Of a stretch of DNA of 64,000 nt, positions 45,201-59,939 are shown piece by piece. The DNA is taken from positions 11,484,487-11,548,486 of the forward strand of contig NC_134036.1 in assembly GCF_964204645.1 (NCBI RefSeq), read 5' to 3'. A program made the position numbers and the translations under genes. The notes under the pieces were generated by a model. It worked only from the letters and a program-made list of their open reading frames with translations. It was not told the origin of the DNA and made no database searches. Positions within the stretch are counted from its first letter, which is position 1; each line of letters opens with the position of its first letter. The DNA is from Tubulanus polymorphus. Lineage: Eukaryota; Nemertea; Palaeonemertea; Tubulaniformes; Tubulanidae.

Positions 45201-46281
45201 CTGACGAATGGACGGACGACCGACCTACTGCCTCCCTCCCTCCCTCCCTCACTGCACCGGGTCGTAACGCTGATCAAGGCCCGGTCAGCACTTAGTCGTT
45301 TTTCGAACTACCACCGCCGGCACACTGACGAACGGATGGACGACCGACCTACTGCCTCCCTCCCTCCCGCCCTGACCGGTGCCGGGTCGTAACGCTGATC
45401 AAGGCCCGGTCAGCACTTAGTCGTTTTTCGAACAACCATCGCCGGCACACTGACGAACGGACGGACGACCGACCTACTGCCTCCCTCCCTCCCTCACTGC
45501 ACCGGGTCGTAACGCTGATCAAGGCCCGGTCAGCACTTAGTCGTTTTTCGAACTACCACCGCCGGCACACTGACGAACGAACGGACGACCGACCTACTGC
45601 CTCCCTCCCTCCCTCAATGCTCCGGGTCGTAACGCTGATCAAGGCCCGGTCAGCACTTAGTCGTTTTTCGAACAACCACCGCCGGCACACTGACGAACGG
45701 ACGGACGACCGACCTACTGCCTCCCTCCCTCCCTCCCTGACCGGTGCCGGGTAGTAACGCTGATTAAGGCCCCGTCAGCACTTAGTCGTTTTTCGAACAA
45801 CCACCGCCGGCACACTGACGAACGGACGGACAACCGACCTACTGCCACCCTCCCTCCCTTCCTGACCGGTGCCGGGCCGTAACGCTGTTCATGGCCCGGT
45901 CAGCACTTAGTCGTTTTTCGAACAACAACCGCCGACACACTGACTAACGGGCGGACGACTGTCCTAGTGCCTCCCTCCCTCCCTCACTGCACCGGGCCGT
46001 AACGCTGTTCATGGCCCGGTCAGCACTTAGTCGTTTTTCGAACAACAACCGCCGACACACTGACTAACGGGCGGACGACTGTCCTAGTGCCTCCCTCCCT
46101 CCCTCACTGCTCCGGGTCGTAACGCTGATTAAGGCCCCGTCAGCACTTAGTCGTTTTTCGAACAACCACCGCCGGCACACTGACGAACGGACGGACGACC
46201 GACCTACTGCCACCCTCCCTCCCTTCCTGACCGGTGCCGGGCCGTAACGCTGTTCATGGCCCGGTCAGCACTTAGTCGTTT
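42213..46281. repeat. Higher-order block D2, first copy (4.1 kb)
   Basis: Matches 59940-64000, offset 17727 bp at its left and 17718 at its right owing to CCCT length changes. Its left edge is the single base where the two D1 copies stop agreeing (42213 versus 52138). Confidence 0.8.
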
Positions 46282-49200
46282 TTCGAACAACAACCGCCGA
46301 CACACTGACTAACGGGCGGACGACTGTCCTAGTGCCTCCCTCCCTCCCTCACTGCACCGGGTCGTAACGCTGATCATGGCCCGGTCAGCACTTAGTCCTT
46401 TTTCGAACAACCACCGCCGGCACACTGACGACCGGACGGACGACCGACCTACTGCCTCCCTCCCTCCCTCACTGCACCGGGTCGTAACGCTGATCTAGGC
46501 CCGGTCAGCACTTAGTCGTTTTTCGAACTACCACCGCCGGCACACTGACGAACGGATGGACGACCGACCTACTGCCTCCCTCCCTCCCGCCCTGACCAGC
46601 GCCGGGTCGTAACGCTGATCAAGGCCCGGTCAGCCCTTAGTCATTTTTCGAACAACCATCACTGCCGGCACACTGACAAACGGACGGACGACCGACCTAG
46701 TGCCTCCCTCCCTCCTTCAATGCTCCGGGTCGTAACGCTGATCAAGGCCCGGTCAGCACTTAGTCGTTTTTCGAACTACCACCGCCGGCACAATGACGAA
46801 CGGACGGACGACCGACCTACTGCCTCCCTCCCTCCCTCCCTGACCGGTGCCGGGTCGTAACGCTGATCAAGGCCCGGTCAGCACTTAGTCGTTTTTCGAA
46901 CAACCACCGCCGGCACACTGACGAACGAACGGACGACCGACCTACTGCCACCCTCCCTCCCTTCCTGACCGGTGCCGGGTCGTAACGCTGTTCATGGCCC
47001 GGTCAGCACTTAGTCGTTTTTCGAACAACAACCGCCGACACACTGACTAACGGGCGGAGGACTGTCCTAGTGCCTCCCTCCCTCCCTCACTGCACCGGGT
47101 CGTAACGCTGATCATGGCCCGGTCAGCACTTAGTCGTTTTTCGAACAACCACCGCCGGCACACTGACGAACGGATGGACGACCGACCTACTGCCTCCCTC
47201 CCTCCCTCCCTCACTGCACCGGGTCGTAACGCTGATCAAGGCCCGGTCAGCACTTGGTCGTTTTACGAACAACCACCGCCGGCACACTGACGAACGGACG
47301 GACGACCGACCTACTGCCTCCCTCCCTCCCTCACTGCACCGGGTCGTAACGCTGATCAAGGCCCGGTCAGCACTTAGTCGTTTTTCGAACTACCACCGCC
47401 GGCTCACTGACGAACGGATGGACGACCGACCTACTGCCTCCCTCCCTCCCTCACTGCTCCGGGTCGTAACGCTGATCAAGGCCCGGACAGCACTTAGTCG
47501 TTTTTCGAACAACCACCAGCGGCACACTGGCGAACGGACGGACGACCGACCTACTGCCTCCCTCCCTCCCTCACTGCTCCGGGTCGTAACGCTGATCAAG
47601 GCCCGGTCAGCACTTAGTCGTTTTACGAACAACCACCGCCGGCACACTGACGAACGGACGGACGACCGACCTACTGCCTCCCTCCCTCCCTCACTGCACC
47701 GGGTCGTAACGCTGATCAAGGCCCGGTCAGCACTTAGTCGTTTTTCGAACAACCACCGCCGGCACACTGACGAACGGACGGACGACCGACCTACTGCCTC
47801 CCTCCCTCCCTCACTGCACCGGGTCGTAACGCTGATCAAGGCCCGGTCAGCACTTAGTCGTTTTTCGAACAACCACCGCCGGCACACTGGCGAACGGACG
47901 GACGACCGACCTACTGCCTCCCTCCCTCCCTCACTGCTCCGGGTCGTAACGCTGATCAAGGCCCGGTCAGCACTTAGTCGTTTTTCGAACTACTACCGCC
48001 GGCACACTGACGAACGGATGGACGACCGACCTACTGCCTCCCTTCCTCCCTCCCTCACTGCACCGGGTCGTAACGCTGATCAAGACCCGGTCAGCACTTA
48101 GTCGTTTTTCGAACAACCACCGCCGGCACACTGACGAACGGACGGACGACCGACCTACTGCCTCCCTCCCTCCCTCACTGCACCGGGTCGCAACGCTGAT
48201 CAAGGCCCGGTCAGCACTTAGTCGTTTTTCGAACAACCACCAGCGGCACACTGGCGAACGGACGGACGACCGACCTACTGCCTCCCTCCCTCCCTCACTG
48301 CTCCGGGTCGTAACGCTGATCAAGGCCCGGTCAGCACTTAGTCGTTTTTCGAACAACCACCGCCGGCACACTGACGAACGGACGGACGACCGACCTACTG
48401 CCTCCCTCCCTCCCTCACTGCACCGGGTCGTAACGCTGATCAAGGCCCGGTCAGCACTTAGTCGTTTTTCGAACAACCACCGCCGGCACACTGACGAACG
48501 GACGGACGACCGACCTACTGCCTCCCTCCCTCCCTCACTGCACCGGGTCGTAACGCTGATCAAGGCCCGGTCAGCACTTAGTCGTTTTTCGAACAACCAC
48601 CAGCGGCACACTGGCGAACGGACGGACGACCGACCTACTGCCTCCCTCCCTCCCTCAATGCTCCGGGTCTTAACGCTGATCAAGGCCCGGTCAGCACTTA
48701 GTCGTTTTTCGAACAACCACCGCCGGCACACTGGCGAACGGACGGACGACCGACCTACTGCCTCCCTCCCTCCCTCACTGCTCCGGGTCGTAACGCTGAT
48801 CAAGGCCCGGTCAGCACTTAGTCGTTTTTCGAACAACCACCGCCGGCACACTGACGAACGGATGGACGACCGACCTACTGCCTCCCTCCCTCCCTCCCTC
48901 CCTCCCTCCCTCACAGCACCGGGTCGTAACGCTGATCAAGGCCCGGTCAGCACTTAGTCGTTTTTCGAACAACCAACTCTGCCGGCACACTGACGAACGG
49001 ATGGACGACCGACCTACTGTCCCCCTCCCTCCCACACCGCTCCGGGTCGTAACGCAGATCAAGGCCCGGTCAGCACTTAGTCGTTTTTCGAACAACCACC
49101 AGCGGCACACTGGCGAACGGACGGACGACCGACCTACTGCCTCCCTCCCTCCCTCACTGCTCCGGGTCGTAACGCTGATCAAGGCCCGGTCAGCACTTAG

Positions 49201-52137
49201 TCGTTTTTCGAACAACCACCGCCGGCACACTGACGAACGGATGGACGACCGACCTACTGCCTCCCTCCCTCCCTCCCTCCCTCACAGCACCGGGTCGTAA
49301 CGCTGATCAAGGCCCGGTCAGCACTTAGTCGTTTTTCGAACAACCAACTCTGCCGGCACACTGACGAACGGACGGACGACCGACCTACTGTCCCCCTCCC
49401 TCCCACACCGCTCCGGGTCGTAACGCTGATCAAGGCCCGGTCAGCACTTAGTCGTTTTTCGAACAACCACCAGCGGCACACTGGCGAACGGACGGACGAC
49501 CGACCTACTGCCTCCCTCCCTCCCTCACTGCTCCGGGTCGTAACGCTGATCAAGACCCGGTCAGCACTTAGTCGTTTTTCGAACAACCACCGCCGGCACA
49601 CTGACGAACGGACGGACGACCGACCTACTGCCTCCCTCCCTCCCTCCCTGACCGGTGCCGGGTCGTAACGCTGATTAAGGCCCGGTCAGCACTTAGTCGT
49701 TTTTCGAACAACAACCGCCGACACACTGACTAACGGGCGGACGACTGTCCTAGTGCTTCCCTCCCTCCCTCACTGCACCGGGTCGTAACGCTGATTAAGG
49801 CCCGGTCAGCACTTAGTCGTTTTTCGAACAACCACCGCCGGCACACTGACGAACGGATGGACGACCGACCTACTGCCACCCTCCCTCCCTTCCTGACCGG
49901 TGCCGGGTCGTAACGCTGATCAAGGCCCGCTCAGCACTTAGTCGTTTTTCGAACAACCACCGCCGGCACACTGACGAACGGATGGACGACCGACCTACTG
50001 CCTCCCTCCCTCCCTCACAGCACCGGGTCGTAACGCTGATCAAGGCCCGGTCAGCACTTAGTCGTTTTTCGAACAACCAACTCTGCCGGCACACTGACGA
50101 ACGGACGGACGACCGACCTACTGTCCCCCTCCCTCCCACACTGCTCCGGGTCGTAACGCTGATCAAGGCCCGGTCAGCACTTAGTCGTTTTTCGAACTAC
50201 CACCGCCGGCACACTGACCAACGAACGGACGACCGACCTACTGCCACCCTCCCTCCCTTCCTGACCGGTGCCGGGTCGTAACGCTGTGCATGGCCCGGTC
50301 AGCACTTAGTCGTTTTTCGAACAACCACCGCCGGCACACTGACGACTGGACGGACGACCGACCTACTGCCTCCCTCCCTCCCTCACTGCACCGGGTCGTA
50401 ACGCTGATCTAGGCCCGGTCAGCACTTAGTCGTTTTTCGAACAACCACCAGCGGCACACTGGCGAACGGACGGACGACCGACCTACTGCCTCCCTCCCTC
50501 CCTCACTGCTCCGGGTCGTAACGCTGATCAAGGCCCGGTCAGCACTTAGTCGTTTTTCGAACAACCACCGCCGGCACACTGACGAACGGACGGACGACCG
50601 ACCTACTGCCTCCCTCCCTCCCTCACTGCACCGGGTCGTAACGCTGATCAAGGCCCGGTCAGCACTTAGTCGTTTTTCGAACAACCACCGCCGGCACACT
50701 GACGAACGGACGGACGACCGACCTACTGCCTCCCTCCCTGCCTCACTGCACCGGGTCGTAACGCTGATCAAGGCCCGGTCAGCACTTAGTCGTTTTTCGA
50801 ACAACCACCAGCGGCACACTGGCGAACGGACGGACGACCGACCTACTGCCTCCCTCCCTCCCTCAATGCTCCGGGTCGTAACGCTGATCAAGGCCCGGTC
50901 AGCACTTAGTCGTTTTTCGAACAACCACCGCCGGCACACTGGCGAACGGACGGACGACCGACCTACTGCCTCCCTCCCTCCCTCACTGCTCCGGGTCGTA
51001 ACGCTGATCAAGGCCCGGTCAGCACTTAGTCGTTTTTCGAACAACCACCGCCGGCACACTGACGAACGGATGGACGACCGACCTACTGCCTCCCTCCCTC
51101 CCTCCCTCCCTCACAGCACCGGGTCGTAACGCTGATCAAGGCCCGGTCAGCACTTAGTCGTTTTTCGAACAACCAACTCTGCCGGCACACTGACGAACGG
51201 ACGGACGACCGACCTACTGTCCCCCTCCCTCCCACACCGCTCCGGGTCGTAACGCAGATCAAGGCCCGGTCAGCACTTAGTCGTTTTTCGAACAACCACC
51301 AGCGGCACACTGGCGAACGGACGGACGGACGACCGACCTACTGCCTCCCTCCCTCCCTCACTGCTCCGGGTCGTAACGCTGATCAAGGCCCGGTCAGCAC
51401 TTAGTCGTTTTTCGAACAACCACCGCCGGCACACTGACGAACGGATGGACGACCGACCTACTGCCTCCCTCCCTCCCTCCCTCCCTCACAGCACCGGGTC
51501 GTAACGCTGATCAAGGCCCGGTCAGCACTTAGTCGTTTTTCGAACAACCAACTCTGCTGGCACACTGACGAACGGACGGACGACCGACCTACTGTCCCCC
51601 TCCCTCCCACACCGCTCCGGGTCGTAACGCTGATCAAGGCCCGGTCAGCACTTAGTCGTTTTTCGAACAACCACCAGCGGCACACTGGCGAACGGACGGA
51701 CGACCGACCTACTGCCTCCCTCCCTCCCTCACTGCTCCGGGTCGTAACGCTGATCAAGGCCCGGTCAGCACTTAGTCGTTTTTCGAACAACCACCGCCGG
51801 CACACTGACGAACGGACGGACGACCGACCTACTGCCTCCCTCCCTCCCTCCCTGACCGGTGCCGGGTCGTAACGCTGATTAAGGCCCGGTCAGCACTTAG
51901 TCGTTTTTCGAACAACCACCGCCGGCACACTGACGAACGGATGGACGACCGACCTACTGCCACCCTCCCTCCCTTCCTGACCGGTGCCGGGTCGTAACGC
52001 TGATCAAGGCCCGCTCAGCACTTAGTCGTTTTTCGAACAACCAACTCTGCCGGCACACTGACGAACGGACGGACGACCGACCTACTGTACCCCTCCCTCC
52101 CACACTGCTCCGGGTCGTAACGCTGATCAAGGCCCGG
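44558..52137. repeat. Higher-order block D1, second copy
   Basis: Second copy of 34621-42212, overlapping the right part of D2. Here the first monomer is full length, so the deletion in the first copy arose at the duplication boundary or afterwards. Confidence 0.85.
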
Positions 52138-52149
52138 TCAGCACTTAGT

Positions 52150-54700
52150 CGTTTTTCGAACTACCACCGCCGGCACACTGACCAACGAACGGACGACCGA
52201 CCTACTGCCACCCTCCCTCCCTTCCTGACCGGTGCCGGGTCGTAACGCTGTGCATGGCCCGGTCAGCACTTAGTCGTTTTTCGAACAACCACCGCCGGCA
52301 CACTGACGACTGGACGGACGACCGACCTACTGCCTCCCTCCCTCCCTCACTGCACCGGGTCGTAACGCTGATCTAGGCCCGGTCAGCACTTAGTCGTTTT
52401 TCGAACTACCACCGCCGGCACACTGACGAACGGATGGACGACCGACCTACTGCCTCCCTCCCTCCCGCCCTGACCAGTGCCGGGTCGTAACGCTGATCAA
52501 GGCCCGGTCAGCCCTTAGTCATTTTTCGAACAACCATCACTGCCGGCACACTGACAAACGGACGGACGACCGACTTACTGCCTGCCTCCTCCCTCCCTCA
52601 ATGCTCCGGGTCGTAACGCTGATCAAGGCCCGGTCAGCACTTAGTCGTTTTTCGAACTACCACCGCCGGCACAATGACGAACGGACGGACGACCGACCTA
52701 CTGCCTCCCTCCCTCCCTCCCTGACCGGTGCCGGGTCGTAACGCTGATCAAGGCCCGGTCAGCACTTAGTCGTTTTTCGAACAACCATCACTGCCGGCAC
52801 ACTGACAAACGGACGGACGACCGACTTACTGCCTGCCTCCTCCCTCCCTCAATGCTCCGGGTCGTAACGCTGATCAAGGCCCGGTCAGCACTTAGTCGTT
52901 TTTCGAACTACCACCGCCGGCACACTGACGAACGGACGGACGACCGACCTACTGCCTCCCTCCCTCCCTCCCTGACCGGTGCCGGGTCGTAACGCTGATC
53001 AAGGCCCGGTCAGCACTTAGTCGTTTTTCGAACTACCACCGCCGGCACACTGACGAACGAACGGACGACCGACCTACTGCCACCCTCCCTCCCTTCCTGA
53101 CCGGTGCCGGGTCGTAACGCTGTGCATGGCCCGGTCAGCACTTAGTCGTTTTTCGAACAACCACCGCCGGCACACTGACGACTGGACGGACGACCGACCT
53201 ACTGCCTCCCTCCCTCCCTTCCTGACCGGTGCCGGGTCGTAACGCTGTTCATGGCCCGGTCAGCACTTAGTCGTTTTTCGAACAGCAACCGCCGACACAC
53301 TGACTAACGGGCGGACGACGGACCTACTGCCTCCCTCCCTCCCTCCCTCACTGCACCGGGTCGTAACGCTGATCAAGGCCCGGTCAGCACTTAGTCGTTT
53401 TTCGAACTACCACCGCCGGCACACTGACGAACGAACGGACGACCGACCTACTGCCACCCTCCCTCCCTTCCTGACCGGTGCCGGGTCGTAACGCTGTGCA
53501 TGGCCCGGTCAGCACTTAGTCGTTTTTCGAACAACCACCGCCGGCACACTGACGACTGGACGGACGACCGACCTACTGCCTCCCTCCCTCCCTCACTGCA
53601 CCGGGTCGTAACGCTGATCTAGGCCCGGTCAGCACTTAGTCGTTTTTCGAACTACCACCGCCGGCACACTGACGAACGGATGGACGACCGACCTACTGCC
53701 TCCCTCCCTCCCGCCCTGACCAGTGCCGGGTCGTAACGCTGATCAAGGCCCGGTCAGCCCTTAGTCATTTTTCGAACAACCATCACTGCCGGCACACTGA
53801 CAAACGGACGGACGACCGACTTACTGCCTGCCTCCTCCCTCCCTCAATGCTCCGGGTCGTAACGCTGATCAAGGCCCGGTCAGCACTTAGTCGTTTTTCG
53901 AACTACCACCGCCGGCACAATGACGAACGGACGGACGACCGACCTACTGCCTCCCTCCCTCCCTCCCTGACCGGTGCCGGGTCGTAACGCTGATCAAGGC
54001 CCGGTCAGCACTTAGTCGTTTTTCGAACAACCATCACTGCCGGCACACTGACAAACGGACGGACGACCGACTTACTGCCTGCCTCCTCCCTCCCTCAATG
54101 CTCCGGGTCGTAACGCTGATCAAGGCCCGGTCAGCACTTAGTCGTTTTTCGAACTACCACCGCCGGCACACTGACGAACGGACGGACGACCGACCTACTG
54201 CCTCCCTCCCTCCCTCCCTGACCGGTGCCGGGTCGTAACGCTGATCAAGGCCCGGTCAGCACTTAGTCGTTTTTCGAACTACCACCGCCGGCACACTGAC
54301 GAACGAACGGACGACCGACCTACTGCCACCCTCCCTCCCTTCCTGACCGGTGCCGGGTCGTAACGCTGTGCATGGCCCGGTCAGCACTTAGTCGTTTTTC
54401 GAACAACCACCGCCGGCACACTGACGACTGGACGGACGACCGACCTACTGCCTCCCTCCCTCCCTTCCTGACCGGTGCCGGGTCGTAACGCTGTTCATGG
54501 CCCGGTCAGCACTTAGTCGTTTTTCGAACAGCAACCGCCGACACACTGACTAACGGGCGGACGACGGACCTACTGCCTCCCTCCCTCCCTCCCTCACTGC
54601 ACCGGGTCGTAACGCTGATCAAGGCCCGGTCAGCACTTAGTCGTTTTTCGAACTACCACCGCCGGCACACTGACGAACGAACGGACGACCGACCTACTGC
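52150..54700. repeat. Two-copy higher-order repeat, period 1246 bp
   Basis: The rare variant TGTGCATGG occurs at 52249 and 53495, and again at 53121 and 54367, each pair 1246 bp apart, with all intervening monomer variants in the same order. This block occurs only in this section of the array. Confidence 0.8.
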
Positions 54701-56299
54701 CACCCTCCCTCCCTTCCTGACCGGTGCCGGGTCGTAACGCTGTTCATGGCCCGGTCAGCACTTAGTCGTTTTTCGAACTACCACCGCCGGCACACTGACA
54801 AAGGATGAACGACCGACCTACTACCTCCCTCCCTCCCTCCCTGACCAGCGCCGGGTCGTAACGCTGATTAAGGCCCGGTCAGCCCTTAGTCGTTTTTCGA
54901 ACAACCACCGCCGGCACACTGACGAACGGACGGACGACCGACCTACTGCCTCCCTCCCTCCCTCCCTGACCAGCGCCGGGTCGTAACGCTGATTAAGGCC
55001 CGGTCAGCCCTTAGTCGTTTTTCGAAAAACCATTACTGCCGGCACACCGACAAACGGACGGACGACCGACCTACTGCCTCCCTCCCTCCCTCAATGCTCC
55101 GGGTCGTAACGCTGATCAAGGCCCGGTCAGCACTTAGTCGTTTTTCGAACAACAACCGCCGACACACTGACTAACGGGCGGACGACTGTCCTAGTGCCTC
55201 CCTCCCTCCCTCACTGCACCGGGTCGTAACGCTGATCAAGGCCCGGTCAGCACTTAGTCGTTTTTCGAACAACCACCGCCGGCACACTGACGAACGGATG
55301 GACGACCGACCTACTGCCACCCTCCCTCCCTTCCTGACCGGTGCCGGGTCGTAACGCTGATCAAGGCCCGCTCAGCACTTAGTCGTTTTTCGAACAACCA
55401 CCGCCGGCACACTGACGAACGGATGGACGACCGACCTACTGCCTCCCTCCCTCCCTCACAGCACCGGGTCGTAACGCTGATCAAGGCCCGGTCAGCACTT
55501 AGTCGTTTTTCGAACAACCAACTCTGCCGGCACACTGACGAACGGACGGACGACCGTCCTACTGTCCCCCTCCCTCCCACACTGCTCCGGGTCGTAACGC
55601 TGATCAAGGCCCGGTCAGCACTTAGTCGTTTTTCGAACTTCCACCGCCGGCACACTGACCAACGAACGGACGACCGACCTACTGCCACCCTCCCTCCCTT
55701 CCTGACCGGTGCCGGGTCGTAACGCTGTGCATGGCCCGGTCAGCACCCAGTCGTTTTTCGAACAACCACCGCCGGCACACTGACGACTGGACGGACGACC
55801 GACCTACTGCCTCCCTCCCTCCCTCACTGCACCGGGTCGTAACGCTGATCTAGGCCCGGTCAGCACTTAGTCGTTTTTCGAACTACCACCGCCGGCACAC
55901 TGACGAACGGATGGACGACCGACCTACTGCCTCCCTCCCTCCCGCCCTGACCAGTGCCGGGTCGTAACGCTGATCAAGGCCCGGTCAGCCCTTAGTCATT
56001 TTTCGAACAACCATCACTGCCGGCACACTGACAAACGGACGGACGACCGACTTACTGCCTGCCTCCTCCCTCCCTCAATGCTCCGGGTCGTAACGCTGAT
56101 CAAGGCCCGGTCAGCACTTAGTCGTTTTTCGAACTACCACCGCCGGCACAATGACGAACGGACGGACGACCGACCTACTGCCTCCCTCCCTCCCTCCCTG
56201 ACCGGTGCCGGGTCGTAACGCTGATCAAGGCCCGGTCAGCACTTAGTCGTTTTTCGAACTACCACCGCCGGCACACTGACGAACGAACGGACGACCGAC

Positions 56300-57780
56300 C
56301 TACTGCCTCCCTCCCTCCCTTCCTGACCGGTGCCGGGTCGTAACGCTGTTCATGGCCCGGTCAGCACTTAGTCGTTTTTCGAACAGCAACCGCCGACACA
56401 CTGACTAACGGGCGGACGACGGACCTACTGCCTCCCTGCCTCCCTCCCTCACTGCACCGGGTCGTAACGCTGATCAAGGCCCGGTCAGCACTTAGTCGTT
56501 TTTCGAACTACCACCGCCGGCACACTGACGAACGAACGGACGACCGACCTACTGCCACCCTCCCTCCCTTCCTGACCGGTGCCGGGTCGTAACGCTGTGC
56601 ATGGCCCGGTCAGCACTTAGTCGTTTTTCGAACAACCACCGCCGGCACACTGACGACTGGACGGACGACCGACCTACTGCCTCCCTCCCTCCCTTCCTGA
56701 CCGGTGCCGGGTCGTAACGCTGTTCATGGCCCGGTCAGCACTTAGTCGTTTTTCGAACAGCAACCGCCGACACACTGACTAACGGGCGGACGACGGACCT
56801 ACTGCCTCCCTCCCTCCCTCCCTCACTGCACCGGGTCGTAACGCTGATCAAGGCCCGGTCAGCACTTAGTCGTTTTTCGAACTACCACCGCCGGCACTCT
56901 GACGAACGAACGGACGACCGACCTACTGCCACCCTCCCTCCCTTCCTGACCGGTGCCGGGTCGTAACGCTGTTTATGGCCCGGTCAGCACCTAGTCGTTT
57001 TTCGAACTACCACCGCCGGCACACTGACGAACGAACGGACGACCGACCTACTGCCTCCCTCCCTCCCTTCCTGACCGGTGCCGGGTCGTAACGCTGTTCA
57101 TGGCCCGGTCAGCACTTAGTCGTTTTTCGAACAGCAACCGCCGACACACTGACTAACGGGCGGACGACGGACCTACTGCCTCCCTGCCTCCCTCCCTCAC
57201 TGCACCGGGTCGTAACGCTGATCAAGGCCCGGTCAGCACTTAGTCGTTTTTCGAACTACCACCGCCGGCACACTGACGAACGAACGGACGACCGACCTAC
57301 TGCCACCCTCCCTCCCTTCCTGACCGGTGCCGGGTCGTAACGCTGTGCATGGCCCGGTCAGCACTTAGTCGTTTTTCGAACAACCACCGCCGGCACACTG
57401 ACGACTGGACGGACGACCGACCTACTGCCTCCCTCCCTCCCTTCCTGACCGGTGCCGGGTCGTAACGCTGTTCATGGCCCGGTCAGCACTTAGTCGTTTT
57501 TCGAACAGCAACCGCCGACACACTGACTAACGGGCGGACGACGGACCTACTGCCTCCCTCCCTCCCTCCCTCACTGCACCGGGTCGTAACGCTGATCAAG
57601 GCCCGGTCAGCACTTAGTCGTTTTTCGAACTACCACCGCCGGCACTCTGACGAACGAACGGACGACCGACCTACTGCCACCCTCCCTCCCTTCCTGACCG
57701 GTGCCGGGTCGTAACGCTGTTTATGGCCCGGTCAGCACCTAGTCGTTTTTCGAACTACCACCGCCGGCACACTGACAAAG
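56300..57780. repeat. Two-copy higher-order repeat, period 748 bp
   Basis: Variant monomers with CAGCAACCGCCGACACAC and GACGGACCTACTGCC recur in the same order 748 bp apart (landmarks at 56320/57068 and 56596/57344). It marks a separate local amplification from the 1246-bp one. Confidence 0.75.
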
Positions 57781-58676
57781 GATGGACGACCGACCTACTA
57801 CCTCCCTCCCTCCCTCCCTGACCAGCACCGGGTCGTAACGCTGATTAAGGCCCGGTCAGCCCTTAGTCGTTTTTCGAACAACCACCGCCGGCACACTGAC
57901 GAACGGACGGACGACCGACCTACTGCCTCCCTCCCTCCCTCACTGCACCGGGTCGTAACGCTGATCAAGGCCCGGTCAGCACTTAGTCGTTTTTCGAACT
58001 ACCACCGCCGGCACACTGACGAACGGATGGACGACCGACCTACTGCCTCCCTCCCTCCCTCCCTCCCTGACCAGCGCCGGGTCGTAACGCTGATTAAGGC
58101 CCGGTCAGCCCTTAGTCGTTTTTCGAACAACCATTACTGCCGGCACACCGACAAACGGACGGACGACCGACCTACTGCCTCCCTCCCTCCCTCACTGCTC
58201 CGGGTCGTAACGCTGATCAAGGCCCGGTCAGCACTTAGTCGTTTTTCGAACAACCACCGCCGGCACACTGACGAACGGACGGACGACCGACCTACTGCCT
58301 CCCTCCCTCCCTCACTGCTCCGGGTCGTAACGCTGATCAAGGCCCGGTCAGCACTTAGTCGTTTTTCGAACAACCACCGCCGGCACACTGACGAACGGAC
58401 GGACGACCGACCTACTGCCTCCCTCCCTCCCTCCCTGACCGGTGCCGGGTCGTAACGCTGATTAAGGCCCGGTCAGCACTTAGTCGTTTTTCGAACAACC
58501 ACCGCCGGCACACTGACGAACGGATGGACGACCGACCTACTGCCTCCCTCCCTCCCTCACAGCACCGGGTCGTAACGCTGATCAAGGCCCGGTCAGCACT
58601 TAGTCGTTTTTCGAACAACCACCGCCGGCACACTGACGAACGGACGGACGACCGACCTACTGCCACCCTCCCTCCC

Positions 58677-59939
58677 TTCCTGACCGGTGCCGGGCCGTAA
58701 CGCTGTTCATGGCCCGGTCAGCACTTAGTCGTTTTTCGAACAACAACCGCCGACACACTGACTAACGGGCGGACGACTGTCCTAGTGCCTCCCTCCCTCC
58801 CTCACTGCACCGGGTCGTAACGCTGATCATGGCCCGGTCAGCACTTAGTCGTTTTTCGAACAACCACCGCCGGCACACTGACGACCGGACGGACGACCGA
58901 CCTACTGCCTCCCTCCCTCCCTCACTGCACCGGGTCGTAACGCTGATCTAGGCCCGGTCAGCACTTAGTCGTTTTTCGAACTACCACCGCCGGCACACTG
59001 ACGAACGGATGGACGACCGACCTACTGCCTCCCTCCCTCCCGCCCTGACCAGCGCCGGGTCGTAACGCTGATCAAGGCCCGGTCAGCCCTTAGTCATTTT
59101 TCGAACAACCATCACTGCCGGCACACTGACAAACGGACGGACGACCGACCTAGTGCCTCCCTCCCTCCTTCAATGCTCCGGGTCGTAACGCTGATCAAGG
59201 CCCGGTCAGCACTTAGTCGTTTTTCGAACTACCACCGCCGGCACAATGACGAACGGACGGACGACCGACCTACTGCCTCCCTCCCTCCCTCCCTGACCGG
59301 TGCCGGGTCGTAACGCTGATCAAGGCCCGGTCAGCACTTAGTCGTTTTTCGAACAACCACCGCCGGCACACTGACGAACGAACGGACGACCGACCTACTG
59401 CCACCCTCCCTCCCTTCCTGACCGGTGCCGGGTCGTAACGCTGTTCATGGCCCGGTCAGCACTTAGTCGTTTTTCGAACAACAACCGCCGACACACTGAC
59501 TAACGGGCGGAGGACTGTCCTAGTGCCTCCCTCCCTCCCTCACTGCACCGGGTCGTAACGCTGATCATGGCCCGGTCAGCACTTAGTCGTTTTTCGAACA
59601 ACCACCGCCGGCACACTGACGAACGGATGGACGACCGACCTACTGCCTCCCTCCCTCCCTCCCTCACTGCACCGGGTCGTAACGCTGATCAAGGCCCGGT
59701 CAGCACTTGGTCGTTTTTCGAACAACCACCGCCGGCACACTGACGAACGGACGGACGACCGACCTACTGCCTCCCTCCCTCCCTCACTGCACCGGGTCGT
59801 AACGCTGATCAAGGCCCGGTCAGCACTTAGTCGTTTTTCGAACTACAACCGCCGGCTCACTGACGAACGGATGGACGACCGACCTACTGCCTCCCTCCCT
59901 CCCTCACTGCTCCGGGTCGTAACGCTGATCAAGGCCCGG
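58677..59939. repeat. Third copy of the 36.3/46.2-kb satellite section
   Basis: Matches 46224-47486 at an offset of 12453 bp and 36287-37549 at 22390 bp. It then passes smoothly into the second copy of D2, so this part of the array is a mosaic of two older blocks. Confidence 0.75.
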